This document shows positions 17,663 to 26,351 of a DNA stretch of 64,000 nt, piece by piece. Numbering within the stretch: position 1 is the stretch's first letter; each line of letters begins with the position of its first letter. The position numbers and the translations under genes were made by a program. Source of the stretch: Candidatus Binatia bacterium (lineage in GTDB: Bacteria; Desulfobacterota; Binatia; Bin18); the NCBI GenBank assembly GCA_951812575.1, contig OX638322.1, positions 2,789,925 to 2,853,924 on the forward strand, in the 5' to 3' direction. The notes under the pieces are model-generated. The model saw only the letters and a program-made list of their open reading frames with translations, was not told where the DNA came from and did not search any database.

Positions 17663-18316
17663 ATGGCCATCGCCGAACGCGCCCTCGAATTTGTTAAAGA
17701 CGGAGATGTCGTTGGTCTGGGCACGGGCCGGGCCGCGAGCGCTTTCGTGCGTGCGCTTGGCGCTCGGGTGCGTGCCGGCTTACGTATTCGTGGGATTCCG
17801 ACCTCCCAAGTAACGAAGGCTCTCGCCCAGGAGTTGAGCATTCCCCTGACGACTTTTGACGCGGTCGAGACTATTGATATTGCTGTTGATGGTGCAGACG
17901 AAGTTGATCCCGACCGGAACCTTATCAAAGGCTATGGCGGTGCCATGGTACGCGAGAAAATTGTGGCTGCCGCCGCTCAAAAATTTATCGTTCTGGTCGG
18001 AACCGAGAAGCTGGTGTCAGCGCTTGGAGAGCGGGGCAGGCTACCGGTTGAGGTCGTGCCGTTTGGGGTCGCGGCCTGCTGTCGGCGTCTGCGGGCCCTG
18101 TCCTGCGAGCCAACCTCGCGGCAGACCGAATCGGGTGCGTTTGTCTCCGATAACGGCAACGCCATTATTGACTGCGCAATCGGTCCGATTGCCCGGCCTG
18201 CCGAATTTGAGCAACATGTCCTCTCGATTCCCGGCGTTGTTGGTACTGGGCTGTTTGTCGGGATGGACCCAACCGTGCTCGTTCAAGACGGGGAAGCCGT
18301 CAGAATTCTCCATTAA
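17663..18316 (+). CDS. rpiA: ribose-5-phosphate isomerase A
   Basis: Converts ribose 5-phosphate to ribulose 5-phosphate. The 217 residues show the RpiA motifs GLGTGRAASAF (phosphate loop, with RAA in place of the usual STA), DGADEVDP with the catalytic Asp and Glu, and KGYGGAMVREK with the lysine. The length and order agree with the family. It lies 28 nt after tal-pgi, and the two probably form a non-oxidative pentose phosphate operon. The substituted phosphate loop is a small oddity. Confidence 0.9.
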   Translation: MAIAERALEFVKDGDVVGLGTGRAASAFVRALGARVRAGLRIRGIPTSQVTKALAQELSIPLTTFDAVETIDIAVDGADEVDPDRNLIKGYGGAMVREKIVAAAAQKFIVLVGTEKLVSALGERGRLPVEVVPFGVAACCRRLRALSCEPTSRQTESGAFVSDNGNAIIDCAIGPIARPAEFEQHVLSIPGVVGTGLFVGMDPTVLVQDGEAVRILH

Positions 18317-18335
18317 AGTGGATACCCGGACGCCT

Positions 18336-18950
18336 ATGGACCCCGAACAACTGCTTCAGTTCTGGTTCGCCGACGCGGCTTCAGACGCGCGCAAGGCCGA
18401 AGGGCGTTATCCTTTTTGGTTTCAGGCCACACCCGAAACCGACGCCGTCATCCACACCCGTTTTTCCGATCTCGTGAGGCAAGCCCAGTCCGGCGGACTG
18501 GCGTCCTGGGAGTCTCATCCTCGCGGGTGGCTGGCGCTGATTATCGCCCTCGATCAGTTGCCGCGGAATCTCTATCGCGGCACGGCCGCGGCCTTTGCGG
18601 CCGATCCCTTAGCGCAACACGTCACCCGGCGCGGCTTTGAGCGCACCTTTTATTCCTCTTTGAGTGTGCTGGAGCAACTGTTTTGTTTGATGCCGTTCCA
18701 GCACGCCGAGGACCTGGCACTCCAAGAGGAAGCGGTACGTCGCGGAGATGCCGTGCTAGCGGCCGCTCCCCCGGAGTGGGCCGCACTAATCGAAGATTTT
18801 CAAGGCTCGGCCCGAAAGCATCTGTCTATTATCCAGCGCTTCGGTCGCTTTCCGCACCGCAACGTCCTGCTCGGACGAACGTCCACACCGGAAGAACAGG
18901 CGTTTCTGGACTCCGGCAGCGGATCGTTCGGACAGGCCCAAAAGAGGTAA
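18336..18950 (+). CDS. DUF924-family protein
   Basis: A 204-residue DUF924 protein. The signatures are EQLLQFWFAD at the start, WLALIIALDQLPRNLYRG in the middle, and a C-terminal YPEHR-like IQRFGRFPHRN segment. The fold is alpha-helical and TPR-like; no biochemical role is established. It starts 19 nt after rpiA in the same direction and is probably co-transcribed with it. A much longer in-frame reading frame upstream overlaps rpiA and is rejected. Confidence 0.85.
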   Translation: MDPEQLLQFWFADAASDARKAEGRYPFWFQATPETDAVIHTRFSDLVRQAQSGGLASWESHPRGWLALIIALDQLPRNLYRGTAAAFAADPLAQHVTRRGFERTFYSSLSVLEQLFCLMPFQHAEDLALQEEAVRRGDAVLAAAPPEWAALIEDFQGSARKHLSIIQRFGRFPHRNVLLGRTSTPEEQAFLDSGSGSFGQAQKR

Positions 18951-18972
18951 ACACCATTCAAGGAGGATAACG

Positions 18973-19278
18973 ATGTCAGCCTATTTTATTTTGACCCAGA
19001 CGATTACGGATCCGGAGCGATACCAGAAAGAGTACATCCCCGGAGTATTACCTTTTCTGGCCAAGTATAAGGCCGAAGTCGTGGTGGCCGACTTTAACGC
19101 AACCCCGCTCCAGGGTGAGCCTGCAAAAGGGGTGGTGGTCGTCAAATTCCCTTCCGAGCAAGCAATACAGGACTTTGTGGATGACCCGGAGTACAAGCCG
19201 GTCAAAGATATCCGTCTGGCGATTACGACAAATGCCAGCGCCGTGATGGCGCCGGCATTCAAACCGCCCCAGGGCTGA
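18973..19278 (+). CDS. DUF1330-domain small protein
   Basis: A 101-residue ferredoxin-like fold protein of the DUF1330 family, of the dimeric alpha-beta barrel type. It shows SAYFILTQTITDPERY at the start and VVVKFPSEQAIQDFVDDPEY in the middle, as expected. A strong AAGGAGGATA ribosome site lies 3 nt before the ATG. Its function is unknown; similar proteins accompany catabolic enzymes. It closes the plus-strand run and converges with the acetamidase-like gene. Confidence 0.85.
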   Translation: MSAYFILTQTITDPERYQKEYIPGVLPFLAKYKAEVVVADFNATPLQGEPAKGVVVVKFPSEQAIQDFVDDPEYKPVKDIRLAITTNASAVMAPAFKPPQG

Positions 19279-19299
19279 GGAAGCGGTTGGGTCGGATAC

Positions 19300-20166
19300 T
19301 TATAGATTGAGAATGTCCCGGTCTATTGCGGCCCGCACATGACACGGAGAGCCTGCCGCTTCTGAAATACGCAGGTCGGCGGCAACGCTGGCCAGCATAG
19401 CGGCTTCGGTTGGGTTGACCCCGGCGCGATCCTCTAGGAGGTGAGACAGGTCTTCCAGGGCCTGACGTGCGGCGACTTCCATCGTCTCTCCGTCACCCAT
19501 GGTGAGGACTTCATCTTGCGTGATCACCAGCGGTCGCTGCACCGGAAATTCGTGCGCGACGCGGCAGCGTAGCGTCACTTCCGCCGCGATTTCAACCGCC
19601 GAGGCCGTTGCCTCGCCGTCGCCCATCCGGGCATGCACATCTTCTATGCTCAGCAGGCCGCCCTCTACACTCACCGGCAGAAACACAGTAGAACCGCTGC
19701 CGAGCTGACTATTGCTGAGCTGACCGCCAAAAGCGCCGACCGCGTTGCTGGGCAGGGAGCCATCGGCAGGAGCGAGGCCAATTTTGCTGATATTCGGAAT
19801 AAACGGCAGGCTGATCGTGTCGTTGTAGCGAATACGATTGCCCTCAATCGGCACGACCTTTTTGCAGAACTCGACCTGGTCCTTGAGTAAGCCGTAGCCC
19901 GGAATCGCCACCACATAGCCAAAGCCCAGTGCAGGCCGAATGTCCAGGACTTCGATTGCCAGAGTGTGGCCGGGCTGGGCGCCTTCGATCCATACCGGGC
20001 CGGTCATCACGGACAACTGCTCCATGGGCCACTGACCGCCGTCGTTCCAGTCGCGGAAGCGATCGTTGGTTTCCATGACAAAGACTTCTCCCGGCTGAAT
20101 GCGAGCCGCGGGTGGATGGGTCGCGTCAAAGGTACGGACAATGTGCTCTTTACTGATTGTTTGCAT
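19300..20166 (-). CDS. acetamidase/formamidase-family protein
   Basis: A 288-residue member of the FmdA/AmdA family, which hydrolyses small amides such as formamide or acetamide to ammonia and acid. Family patterns visible are the N-terminal VFVMETND stretch, the GPVWIEGAQPGHTLAIEV segment, VHARMGDGEATA with the Asp-Gly pair, and the C-terminal EAAMLASVAADLRISE. It is shorter than the approximately 400-residue FmdA, like many relatives. AAAGGAGA precedes the ATG. It lies in a minus-strand group with other amide and carbamoyl hydrolases. Confidence 0.85.
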   Translation of the reverse strand: MQTISKEHIVRTFDATHPPAARIQPGEVFVMETNDRFRDWNDGGQWPMEQLSVMTGPVWIEGAQPGHTLAIEVLDIRPALGFGYVVAIPGYGLLKDQVEFCKKVVPIEGNRIRYNDTISLPFIPNISKIGLAPADGSLPSNAVGAFGGQLSNSQLGSGSTVFLPVSVEGGLLSIEDVHARMGDGEATASAVEIAAEVTLRCRVAHEFPVQRPLVITQDEVLTMGDGETMEVAARQALEDLSHLLEDRAGVNPTEAAMLASVAADLRISEAAGSPCHVRAAIDRDILNL

Positions 20167-20181
20167 GGCTTTCTCCTTTAT

Positions 20182-20499
20182 CTAGGCCGGTGTTTTTTCC
20201 CTCAGTGCCTCATCCTCTCTGCGTAATCCCCTATCAATCACAAAGGGTCCAAAAGGCAACAGCGCGGCAACGAAAATCCGACCGGCTTTTTTCAGGTCCC
20301 AGCCGGCCGCGTCTTTTGCGGTGAGCAACACGCCGCAAAACCAGAGAAACAGCAGGCCGTGAATCAGACCGACAATCCGTACCGCCAGCGGCTGTCCCCA
20401 CACATACTTCAGCGGCATGGCGATACCGAGCAGCACGAGAAAAGAGATACCTTCCAGAATGCCAACCAAGCGCAGTCGTCCGATGGGGGTGCGGGTCAT
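20182..20499 (-). CDS. DUF3817-family membrane protein
   Basis: A 105-residue integral membrane protein with three hydrophobic segments (about residues 8-28, 40-62 and 70-90). The pattern IGRLRLVGILEGISFLVLL at the front and VRIVGLIHGLLFLWF in the middle fits DUF3817 (YdzA-like). Its role is unknown. It is placed 15 nt before the acetamidase-like gene on the same strand. Confidence 0.82.
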   Translation of the reverse strand: MTRTPIGRLRLVGILEGISFLVLLGIAMPLKYVWGQPLAVRIVGLIHGLLFLWFCGVLLTAKDAAGWDLKKAGRIFVAALLPFGPFVIDRGLRREDEALREKTPA

Positions 20500-20534
20500 G
20501 GTGGTAGCTGAAGTCTATGCCTTTCCTGAAAAAC

Positions 20535-21554
20535 CTACGACGACTCCGGCCTATCGTCGCTGCGCTTTCCCAGCGCAAAATTCTCTGCCATAAACCACCG
20601 GAGGTAATCGACACAGGCGATAGGCGGCTCTTGGGGAGGGTTGTCCGGACCGCAGCAGGTTGGCAGACAATCAATGATCGTGTCTGCGGTGGGCTGCACA
20701 AAGAGGGGAGTCGAATAGCGGTCCTCCCCCGAGGTGTTGATGACCCGGTGCGGTGTGGACCGGACCCGTCCGTTGGACCAACGGGTTAACAGGTCGCCCG
20801 CGTTGACCACAAAGGCATCTGGAATGAGCGGCATCTTCAGCCACTGACCAGACGGCGACAGAATTTCCAGGCCGAGCTGATCCGATGTGGCCAGCAGAGT
20901 CATGAACGATCCGTCCGTATGCGGACCGACGTGAAACTCGTCGTCCTCCAGCGTATCCGGCGGCATATACGAAACCCGGAGGGCATTGAGGGCTTTATAT
21001 TTGCGGAACTTATGCGCAAAGAAGTCGCGCTCAAGCCCGAGGGCCAAGGCGTACAACGGCATCATCTGAATCGCCAGGTCCTCCGTGGCTTCAAAAAACC
21101 CCTGAACCGCCTGCCGAAAGAGTGGCATATGGTCTGGCCACGGGTTCTGTCGCGTTTCCGAGCCAGGTCCCCAGTCGCGTTGCAGAATCAAGACTTCACA
21201 CACGTCGGGTTTTTTCGTGCCGGTGTAATATGGCGAGGTTTTGAGCAACTCGCCCCGCCTGGGTACATAGCCGACCCCGTAGGCATTCATCTTGAGCGGC
21301 AGCTTCCGCTCAAGCGGCAGGCGGTAGAACGCCGCGGTTTGTTTAATCAGATGGTCACGCAGACCTTTGGCAACGCCGTGGTTCAGAATATAGAAGAAAC
21401 CAGTCTGTTCGAGCGCGGAGCGGAGTTTCGTTGCGGTCTTTTCGGCCGCCCCGTCTTCGCCTGCGAGAAACGGGCCAAGATCAAGGATCGGGATATCCTC
21501 GTCAGTTGCGTTCTGGCGCGTTGGGCGTCCAGAGATGTTTTGCTCGGCTTTCAT
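20535..21554 (-). CDS. 2-oxoglutarate/Fe(II)-dependent oxygenase, isopenicillin N synthase-like
   Basis: A 339-residue oxygenase of the isopenicillin-N-synthase superfamily. The N-terminal DIPILDLGPFL and the GFFYILNHGV segment are typical. The facial triad is HTDGSFMTLL (His and Asp) plus the later His in TPHRVIN, and the RxS co-substrate motif appears as RYS in GEDRYSTPLF. The substrate is unknown. ATG at 21554 follows AGAGGAAG. A location between nitrilase and acetamidase genes suggests oxidation of a nitrogen-containing substrate, but this is inference. Confidence 0.87.
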   Translation of the reverse strand: MKAEQNISGRPTRQNATDEDIPILDLGPFLAGEDGAAEKTATKLRSALEQTGFFYILNHGVAKGLRDHLIKQTAAFYRLPLERKLPLKMNAYGVGYVPRRGELLKTSPYYTGTKKPDVCEVLILQRDWGPGSETRQNPWPDHMPLFRQAVQGFFEATEDLAIQMMPLYALALGLERDFFAHKFRKYKALNALRVSYMPPDTLEDDEFHVGPHTDGSFMTLLATSDQLGLEILSPSGQWLKMPLIPDAFVVNAGDLLTRWSNGRVRSTPHRVINTSGEDRYSTPLFVQPTADTIIDCLPTCCGPDNPPQEPPIACVDYLRWFMAENFALGKRSDDRPESS

Positions 21555-21601
21555 CGTCGTTTCTTCCTCTGGATTATCCCCAGACACGAAGGCTGATACC
21601 C

Positions 21602-22510
21602 TCACTTTCCCGCTGACGCTACGGGTGTACCATCCTCGTCTGAGAGGGTCTGGTACAGTTCGGGTCGGCGGTCCGGCATGAAATCCCAGCGTGCTTTGAG
21701 CTTTGCGAGCGCGTCCAGGTCGATCGTGGTGACGACCAGTTCATCTCCGTCAGTCTGAGCCTTGGCCAATATCTTCCCTTCGGGTGAGATGACCTCACTG
21801 CCCCCAATATACTCGACGCCATCTTCAACGCCGGCTTTTCCGGCCGCGACAATAAAGACTTGATTTTCTATAGCGGCGGCGCGCAGGAGAATTTCGGCGG
21901 TTTCATGACCTTCTTCTGGGGGGCGGCCAAAAGTGGGGGTATTGTATGGAATGCAGATCAGCTCAGCCCCGCCGAGCGCGAGCGCCCGGTAGGCCTCTGA
22001 GAAACGCCGGTCATAACAGATGAGCATGCCCAGCTTGGCCGACTCGCCGGTACGCAACGCCGTCACCGGAAAGCCCAGATTCCCTTCTGTAAAATAGCGC
22101 TTCTCAAAAATATCGAGGCCCTCCCATCGCGGCTCGACCACACCGGGAATATGAGCCTTGCGGTATTTCTGGACAATGGTCCCGCTCGGATCAATGAGAA
22201 CCGCCGTATTATAGACTTGGCCGTTTTCACGCTCGGCAAAGGGAAAGACCCAGTGTAATTCCGCCTGACGCGCGGCCTCAAAAAGGGGCTGGGTTACGGC
22301 TGAAGGCAGACCGTCTTCGGGAAAATCCTGCCAGGCTTCGCGTACCCGCGTGGCAAAATACGGGGTCAGGGAAAGCTCGGAAAAGGTCAGTAGTTCGACG
22401 TCGCGCCGTCCGGCTTCTTGAATCAGTGCGACCATGCGTTCGACGGTCTGGGCCTTGGTGCTGGAACTCGGCCCAAGCTGGGCCGCCGCAACAGTGAAAG
22501 AACGTGTCAT
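21602..22510 (-). CDS. carbon-nitrogen hydrolase (nitrilase superfamily), probable N-carbamoyl amide hydrolase
   Basis: A 302-residue member of the nitrilase superfamily with the full Glu-Lys-Cys triad: Glu in TFSELSLTPYF, Lys in KYRKAHIPG and Cys in LGMLICYDRRFSE. Its overall appearance is closest to beta-ureidopropionase/N-carbamoyl-D-amino-acid hydrolase. A dihydropyrimidinase/hydantoinase gene lies nearby on the same strand, and in such pairs this enzyme removes the carbamoyl group formed by ring opening. The exact substrate is unproven. Confidence 0.88.
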   Translation of the reverse strand: MTRSFTVAAAQLGPSSSTKAQTVERMVALIQEAGRRDVELLTFSELSLTPYFATRVREAWQDFPEDGLPSAVTQPLFEAARQAELHWVFPFAERENGQVYNTAVLIDPSGTIVQKYRKAHIPGVVEPRWEGLDIFEKRYFTEGNLGFPVTALRTGESAKLGMLICYDRRFSEAYRALALGGAELICIPYNTPTFGRPPEEGHETAEILLRAAAIENQVFIVAAGKAGVEDGVEYIGGSEVISPEGKILAKAQTDGDELVVTTIDLDALAKLKARWDFMPDRRPELYQTLSDEDGTPVASAGK

Positions 22511-22528
22511 GCCGTGTCTCCTTGCGCT

Positions 22529-23131
22529 TCACTCTACATAACCCATGGGTGCCTTCGAGAAATCCCAGGCTTGGATCTTTTGAGGTTGGATTTTCGTGAT
22601 GACGCGGCCTTCGTTGTCCTTAAAGAGCTGGCTGTCCCGTCCCTCCGGTCGAGCGAAGAGTTCACCAAACGACTCGTGGCTAAAACCGAGTGCCCCGTCG
22701 CGGGCCGAGAGGCTATAACGGTTGCCCAGCAGGCTCACCAGGCGCTCCGGGGTATGCTCACCCTGCCACGGGCCGGCTTCGACCCGCACGGTTTTCCCCG
22801 AGCCAACCGCCGCCATTTCCGCCTTGCCTTTGATCACCACCGCCTTGGCCATATTGGTCCGCATGCCCATAAGCGGGCGGTCATCCATATCAATGGCGGC
22901 CGAGCAGCGCGGGTCACGGTTGAGGTGTTTGAAGGCGAGCCGATTTCGGGTCAGGGCGAGATAGAGACACTGGCCATCCCAGTAGTACCACAGCGGAGTC
23001 ACGTGCGGATATCCGTCCCGCGCCAGCGTCGCCAGGCGCACAACCCAGCGCCCGGACAGAAAATCATCGATCTCTTCCTGGGTCATGGACACTTCGGGAT
23101 GCCAGGCCAGCACCCCGCCCACTTTTTTCAT
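22529..23131 (-). CDS. pyridoxamine 5'-phosphate oxidase-like flavoprotein
   Basis: A 200-residue split-barrel protein. The FMN-binding pattern VVRLATLARDGYPHVTPLWYYWDG, followed by RNRLAFKHLNRDPRCSAAID, places it in the PPOX-like group, whose members bind FMN, F420 or biliverdin. The reaction is unknown. It sits in the minus-strand cluster between the nitrilase and dihydropyrimidinase genes. The start at 23131 follows GGGAGGTCTGC. Confidence 0.85.
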   Translation of the reverse strand: MKKVGGVLAWHPEVSMTQEEIDDFLSGRWVVRLATLARDGYPHVTPLWYYWDGQCLYLALTRNRLAFKHLNRDPRCSAAIDMDDRPLMGMRTNMAKAVVIKGKAEMAAVGSGKTVRVEAGPWQGEHTPERLVSLLGNRYSLSARDGALGFSHESFGELFARPEGRDSQLFKDNEGRVITKIQPQKIQAWDFSKAPMGYVE

Positions 23132-23146
23132 GCAGACCTCCCATTT

Positions 23147-23180
23147 CCCTCTCCCCCAGGGAGAGGGCTAGGGTGAGGGT
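23147..23180. repeat. dispersed palindromic repeat, family A, copy 2
   Basis: The same element as at 10467: CCCTCTCCC, CCA centre, GGGAGAGGG and a tail CTAGGGTGAGGG. It lies between the PPOX-like gene and the dihydropyrimidinase and overlaps neither. Confidence 0.75.
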
Positions 23181-23191
23181 GTCTTCGCTGT

Positions 23192-24631
23192 CTATACCAC
23201 TGGCCGCGAGATGATATCACCCGACACCCGCCGTTTGAGCCATTGGCCGTCAGTCGCACTCCCGACCAGTTGTCCCTGATCGACAATTACCTTACCACGT
23301 AGCATGGTCAGCACCGGATAGCCCTGGCAGGTAAAGCCCTCCCAGATGCTGTAGTCAGAGTCTGCGTGCAGATCGTCCATAGTGAGCGTTTTTTGCATGT
23401 CGGGGTCAATCAGGACGATATCGGCATCGCTCCCCGGCTGAATCGCTCCCTTCCGGGGATAGAGCCCGAGGAGTTTGGCGGCGTTGGCCGAGGTAATATC
23501 AACAAAGCGTTGCAGAGACACATTACGCTCGGCCACAAACTTGGTGAAGGCGACCGGCATGCGGGTCTCAATGCCGTTATGCCCGCCACAGACGGTCTCG
23601 ATGGTATCGCCCCACAACTTCGGACCTTTATGGGTCGTGTATTCATCTGTGGCCGTGGTCGCCAAACGACCGTCCATCAGGCCGGCGATCAGCGCATCTC
23701 GGTCATCCGCGAATTTAATCGCCGGATAGGTATGAATCGCGGTCCCGCCGGGTTTCTTGTAATCATCGCAGGTGAACTGGAGATAATTGTGGAGCGCCTC
23801 GCCGTACACCGGCTGACCGGCGTTGCGCGCCTCGGCGATGGCTGCCACGCCTTCTTTGGCGGTCGTATGCACAAAGTAAATACCCGCCTCCGTATGCTGA
23901 GCCAGACGGATAATATGACGGAAGGCCAAGTCTTCAGAGATGTTGTTGTGCACCAAGTGGAGGTTATACCCCTGGTCGCGGCCCTCACGCTTGAGCTTTT
24001 CGGTCATATAGCGCACGACCTCGTCTTCTTCGGCGTGGACCGCCATAATGCCGCCGTGCTTGGCCACCTCGGCAAATATCGTCCACAGATGTCCATAGGG
24101 AACCCGGATGGGATGAAACGTCGTAAAAATCTTGAAGCTGGCGATGCCTTCCTGTATGGCCTCACCAATCTCGCCAATGGTCTCCGGCGCGACCTCGCCC
24201 GCCAGAATGTAGTGAAAGGTATAGTCGGTGTAGGCGTGGGTGCGAAACACACTGCGGCGTTCCTCCACAACACTCATAATGGATTTGGGTGTTGCGTCTT
24301 CTACCTCTGCAAAACTCAGATCTCCAGCAAAATCGACGATGGTCGTGACCCCCCCAAACGCGGCGGCCCGGCTGGCGTCCTGGGGCGGCTGGGTCATGAT
24401 ATCCGGCTGACCCGACCACTCGCTCGGCACGGGAATGCCGATATGCGCGTGGGGCTCGATTCCACCTGGGATGACAATTTTGCCGCTGGCGTCAATCACC
24501 CGGGTGGCCTGTTCCGACAGCGTACCTGACCAGCCTACGGCGACGATCTTTTCGCCCTGAATGCCAACATCCATTTCCCCGACGGCTTGGGGAGTAACGA
24601 CCTGTCCACCTTTGACGACGCAATCGAGCAT
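23192..24631 (-). CDS. dihydropyrimidinase/hydantoinase-type cyclic amidohydrolase
   Basis: A 479-residue binuclear metal hydrolase. Visible features are GGIEPHAHIGI (the first two metal histidines, HxH), GIASFKIFTTF with the lysine that is carbamylated, MAVHAEEDEV (His), GIYFVHTTAKEG (His) and TTATDEYTTHKGPK (Asp and the substrate loop). These order as in D-hydantoinase and dihydropyrimidinase. It opens cyclic amides to N-carbamoyl acids. Together with the nitrilase-family gene at 21602 it could make up a two-step ring-opening pathway. A GGAGGGG ribosome site precedes the ATG. Confidence 0.9.
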   Translation of the reverse strand: MLDCVVKGGQVVTPQAVGEMDVGIQGEKIVAVGWSGTLSEQATRVIDASGKIVIPGGIEPHAHIGIPVPSEWSGQPDIMTQPPQDASRAAAFGGVTTIVDFAGDLSFAEVEDATPKSIMSVVEERRSVFRTHAYTDYTFHYILAGEVAPETIGEIGEAIQEGIASFKIFTTFHPIRVPYGHLWTIFAEVAKHGGIMAVHAEEDEVVRYMTEKLKREGRDQGYNLHLVHNNISEDLAFRHIIRLAQHTEAGIYFVHTTAKEGVAAIAEARNAGQPVYGEALHNYLQFTCDDYKKPGGTAIHTYPAIKFADDRDALIAGLMDGRLATTATDEYTTHKGPKLWGDTIETVCGGHNGIETRMPVAFTKFVAERNVSLQRFVDITSANAAKLLGLYPRKGAIQPGSDADIVLIDPDMQKTLTMDDLHADSDYSIWEGFTCQGYPVLTMLRGKVIVDQGQLVGSATDGQWLKRRVSGDIISRPVV

Positions 24632-24751
24632 AGAACCCCTCCTTTGGACTGGATACCTCCCTTATCGCAAAGCGCTCAGCCTGCCGTCAAGGTTTAGCAG
24701 GGTCTTCCTTTGGGGATTACGCCACGAATTGCTTTGTCTGGGAGAGCTTTT

Positions 24752-25012
24752 TCATTGCTCCCAGCTCTCAAGCATCTCCTCCAGTGAGTCGAATGTATGG
24801 ACGTCCTCCCCCCGCTGGCTTTTCTTCAGCGTCTTAGCCGTCAATTTGTTAGGGATAAGGACTGGAAACGGGAGGCCACCGCGCAGACAAATCTGGCGGT
24901 AGAAGAGTCGAATCGCTTCCGTGGGACTGAGTCCAAGCTTCTGGAGAACGCCCTCAGCTTGATTTTTTATTTGGGGCTCTATCCGCGCGTGTACGACCGC
25001 TGATTTATTCAT
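24752..25012 (-). CDS. RelB/DinJ-type antitoxin, apparently orphan
   Basis: An 86-residue antitoxin beginning MNKSAVVHARIEPQIK. The ribbon-helix-helix core with NQAEGVLQKLGLSPTEAIRLFYRQI is typical of RelB/DinJ, and GLPFPVLIPNK is the usual linker. Only 120 nt separate its stop from the next gene start, so no RelE/YafQ toxin is coded downstream. It may serve an unlinked toxin or be a remnant. The start lacks a Shine-Dalgarno. Confidence 0.85.
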   Translation of the reverse strand: MNKSAVVHARIEPQIKNQAEGVLQKLGLSPTEAIRLFYRQICLRGGLPFPVLIPNKLTAKTLKKSQRGEDVHTFDSLEEMLESWEQ

Positions 25013-25016
25013 GCGT

Positions 25017-25047
25017 ATAATGTGACACGCACGCAACACATAATCAA
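25017..25047 (-). promoter_or_regulatory. possible promoter/operator of the RelB-like gene
   Basis: On the minus strand TTGATT (25047-25042) and CATTAT (25022-25017) are 19 nt apart, with four bases before the ATG. An imperfect palindrome at 25014-25031 (GCGT ends, six of nine pairs) covers the -10 region. The boxes are weak, so the call is tentative. Confidence 0.3.
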
Positions 25048-25072
25048 ACTCTTTCCTCCTTTCTGGCCCCCC

Positions 25073-25894
25073 TCAGGCTCTGGCATGGGTGTTCACAAAA
25101 TCAATGACAACGGCAGCCGTCTGGTCGGGCTGTTCGATCATGTGATAGGTCCCGCCCCCGTTCTCAACGAGCCTCACCTCGGCATGGGGACATTGGGCAG
25201 TAAACGCTTCGATTGCCGCGGTTTGCCCCGGTGTGGCTGCTCCCAGATGGCCGGAGTTCCCCATGAGCACCAGGACCGGCATGGTGAGCTTGGCGACATC
25301 GGCAGACAGGTCACAGTGGGCAAAAGTTTCGAGCGTCTTGGCTAAAGACGGGATGGAAAAATTGCGCTTGAAAGACTCAATTTCAAAAAGGGCAATCTCA
25401 TTGGCCCGGTCGCCAAACACGTTGTGCTCGGCGCAGCCTATCCATTGGGTCAGGCGTCCCAGCGCCTCGTAGCCGAACGCTTCGGCCACGTCTTGAAAGA
25501 CGCGAAACATGCGGCGGCTCTCGGGGCTAAATGAAATACCAGGATAGGCGATGAGGCTTTTGACCCGCTCGGGATGCCGGGCCGCAAACCGGACGTTCAG
25601 CGGTGCGCCGGTCGAGGTGCCCCATAAGTGTACCCGGTCGAAACCCGCCTGATCGAGAATGACAGCAAGATCGTCTACCCACCGGTCTAACGGATAGCCT
25701 CCAGGCCAGGCGCGGTCTGACAAGCCGGCGCCCCGGTAATGCCAATCAATCACCTGGAGGTGGGGGGTGAGCAGGTCACGGATATGAGCGAATTGGTCGT
25801 GTAAAAGACCGAATCCTCCGCTGACAACCAGCGGCTCGCCGCTTCCATTCCTGTCGTACCACAGCTTGACTCCGTTATCGTTCGCGTAGGGCAT
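25073..25894 (-). CDS. alpha/beta hydrolase
   Basis: A 273-residue alpha/beta hydrolase. The oxyanion segment is VVSGGFGLLHDQF, the nucleophile elbow is LWGTSTGAP (Ser in GTSTG), and a late histidine sits in GGTYHMIEQPD. Homology by eye is to the lactonase/esterase-like group; the substrate is unknown. ATG at 25894 follows a strong GAAGGAGGACGT site, so the longer upstream frame is not used. An EthD-type gene starts in the opposite direction 97 nt away. Confidence 0.85.
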   Translation of the reverse strand: MPYANDNGVKLWYDRNGSGEPLVVSGGFGLLHDQFAHIRDLLTPHLQVIDWHYRGAGLSDRAWPGGYPLDRWVDDLAVILDQAGFDRVHLWGTSTGAPLNVRFAARHPERVKSLIAYPGISFSPESRRMFRVFQDVAEAFGYEALGRLTQWIGCAEHNVFGDRANEIALFEIESFKRNFSIPSLAKTLETFAHCDLSADVAKLTMPVLVLMGNSGHLGAATPGQTAAIEAFTAQCPHAEVRLVENGGGTYHMIEQPDQTAAVVIDFVNTHARA

Positions 25895-25991
25895 ACGTCC
25901 TCCTTCAGGGATCACAACTTGACTCGTACACGGATTTACCCGACCATGCCAACGATTCTTTTTGCCTGATTTTTTATGGAGGGGGGAACGT

Positions 25992-26342
25992 ATGGTTAAA
26001 TTTATTGGGTGCGCACGTCGCAAGGCCGGGATGAGCGTGGCCGAGTTTCAGGACTATTGGAAAAACAATCACGGTCCGCTGGTCAGAAGCGTGCCGGAGT
26101 TCTGGCAGTACGTCCGAAAATATGTCCAGGGCCATACGCTCGTCGCCCCCGTGCCAGGTTTCCCACCGTCAGATTATGAGCCATTCGATGGTATCGCCGA
26201 ACTATGGTTTGACAGCGTGGAGGATATTGGCAAGGCGTTTACCCATCCCCGCTATCTCGAAATTATCCGTCCGGATGAGGCAAAGTTTGTGGACTTCGCC
26301 AACTCCCGCATGTTTATTGTCGAAGACGTCGAGCTTGGGTAG
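25992..26342 (+). CDS. EthD-domain protein
   Basis: A 116-residue dimeric alpha-beta barrel protein of the EthD group. The start MVKFIGCARRKAGMSVAEFQDYWKNNHGPL carries the typical FxxYWxxxHxPL pattern. EthD proteins accompany cytochrome P450 or other catabolic genes, and their role is often unclear. GAGGGGGGAACGT precedes the ATG. It lies 9 nt upstream of an LLM-class oxidoreductase and is likely co-transcribed with it. Confidence 0.87.
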   Translation: MVKFIGCARRKAGMSVAEFQDYWKNNHGPLVRSVPEFWQYVRKYVQGHTLVAPVPGFPPSDYEPFDGIAELWFDSVEDIGKAFTHPRYLEIIRPDEAKFVDFANSRMFIVEDVELG

Positions 26343-26351
26343 GAACCTGCC

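Noticed and set aside
17856..18335. Upstream extension of the DUF924 frame through rpiA
   Set aside because: It would overlap rpiA completely; the ATG at 18336 gives a family-like start.
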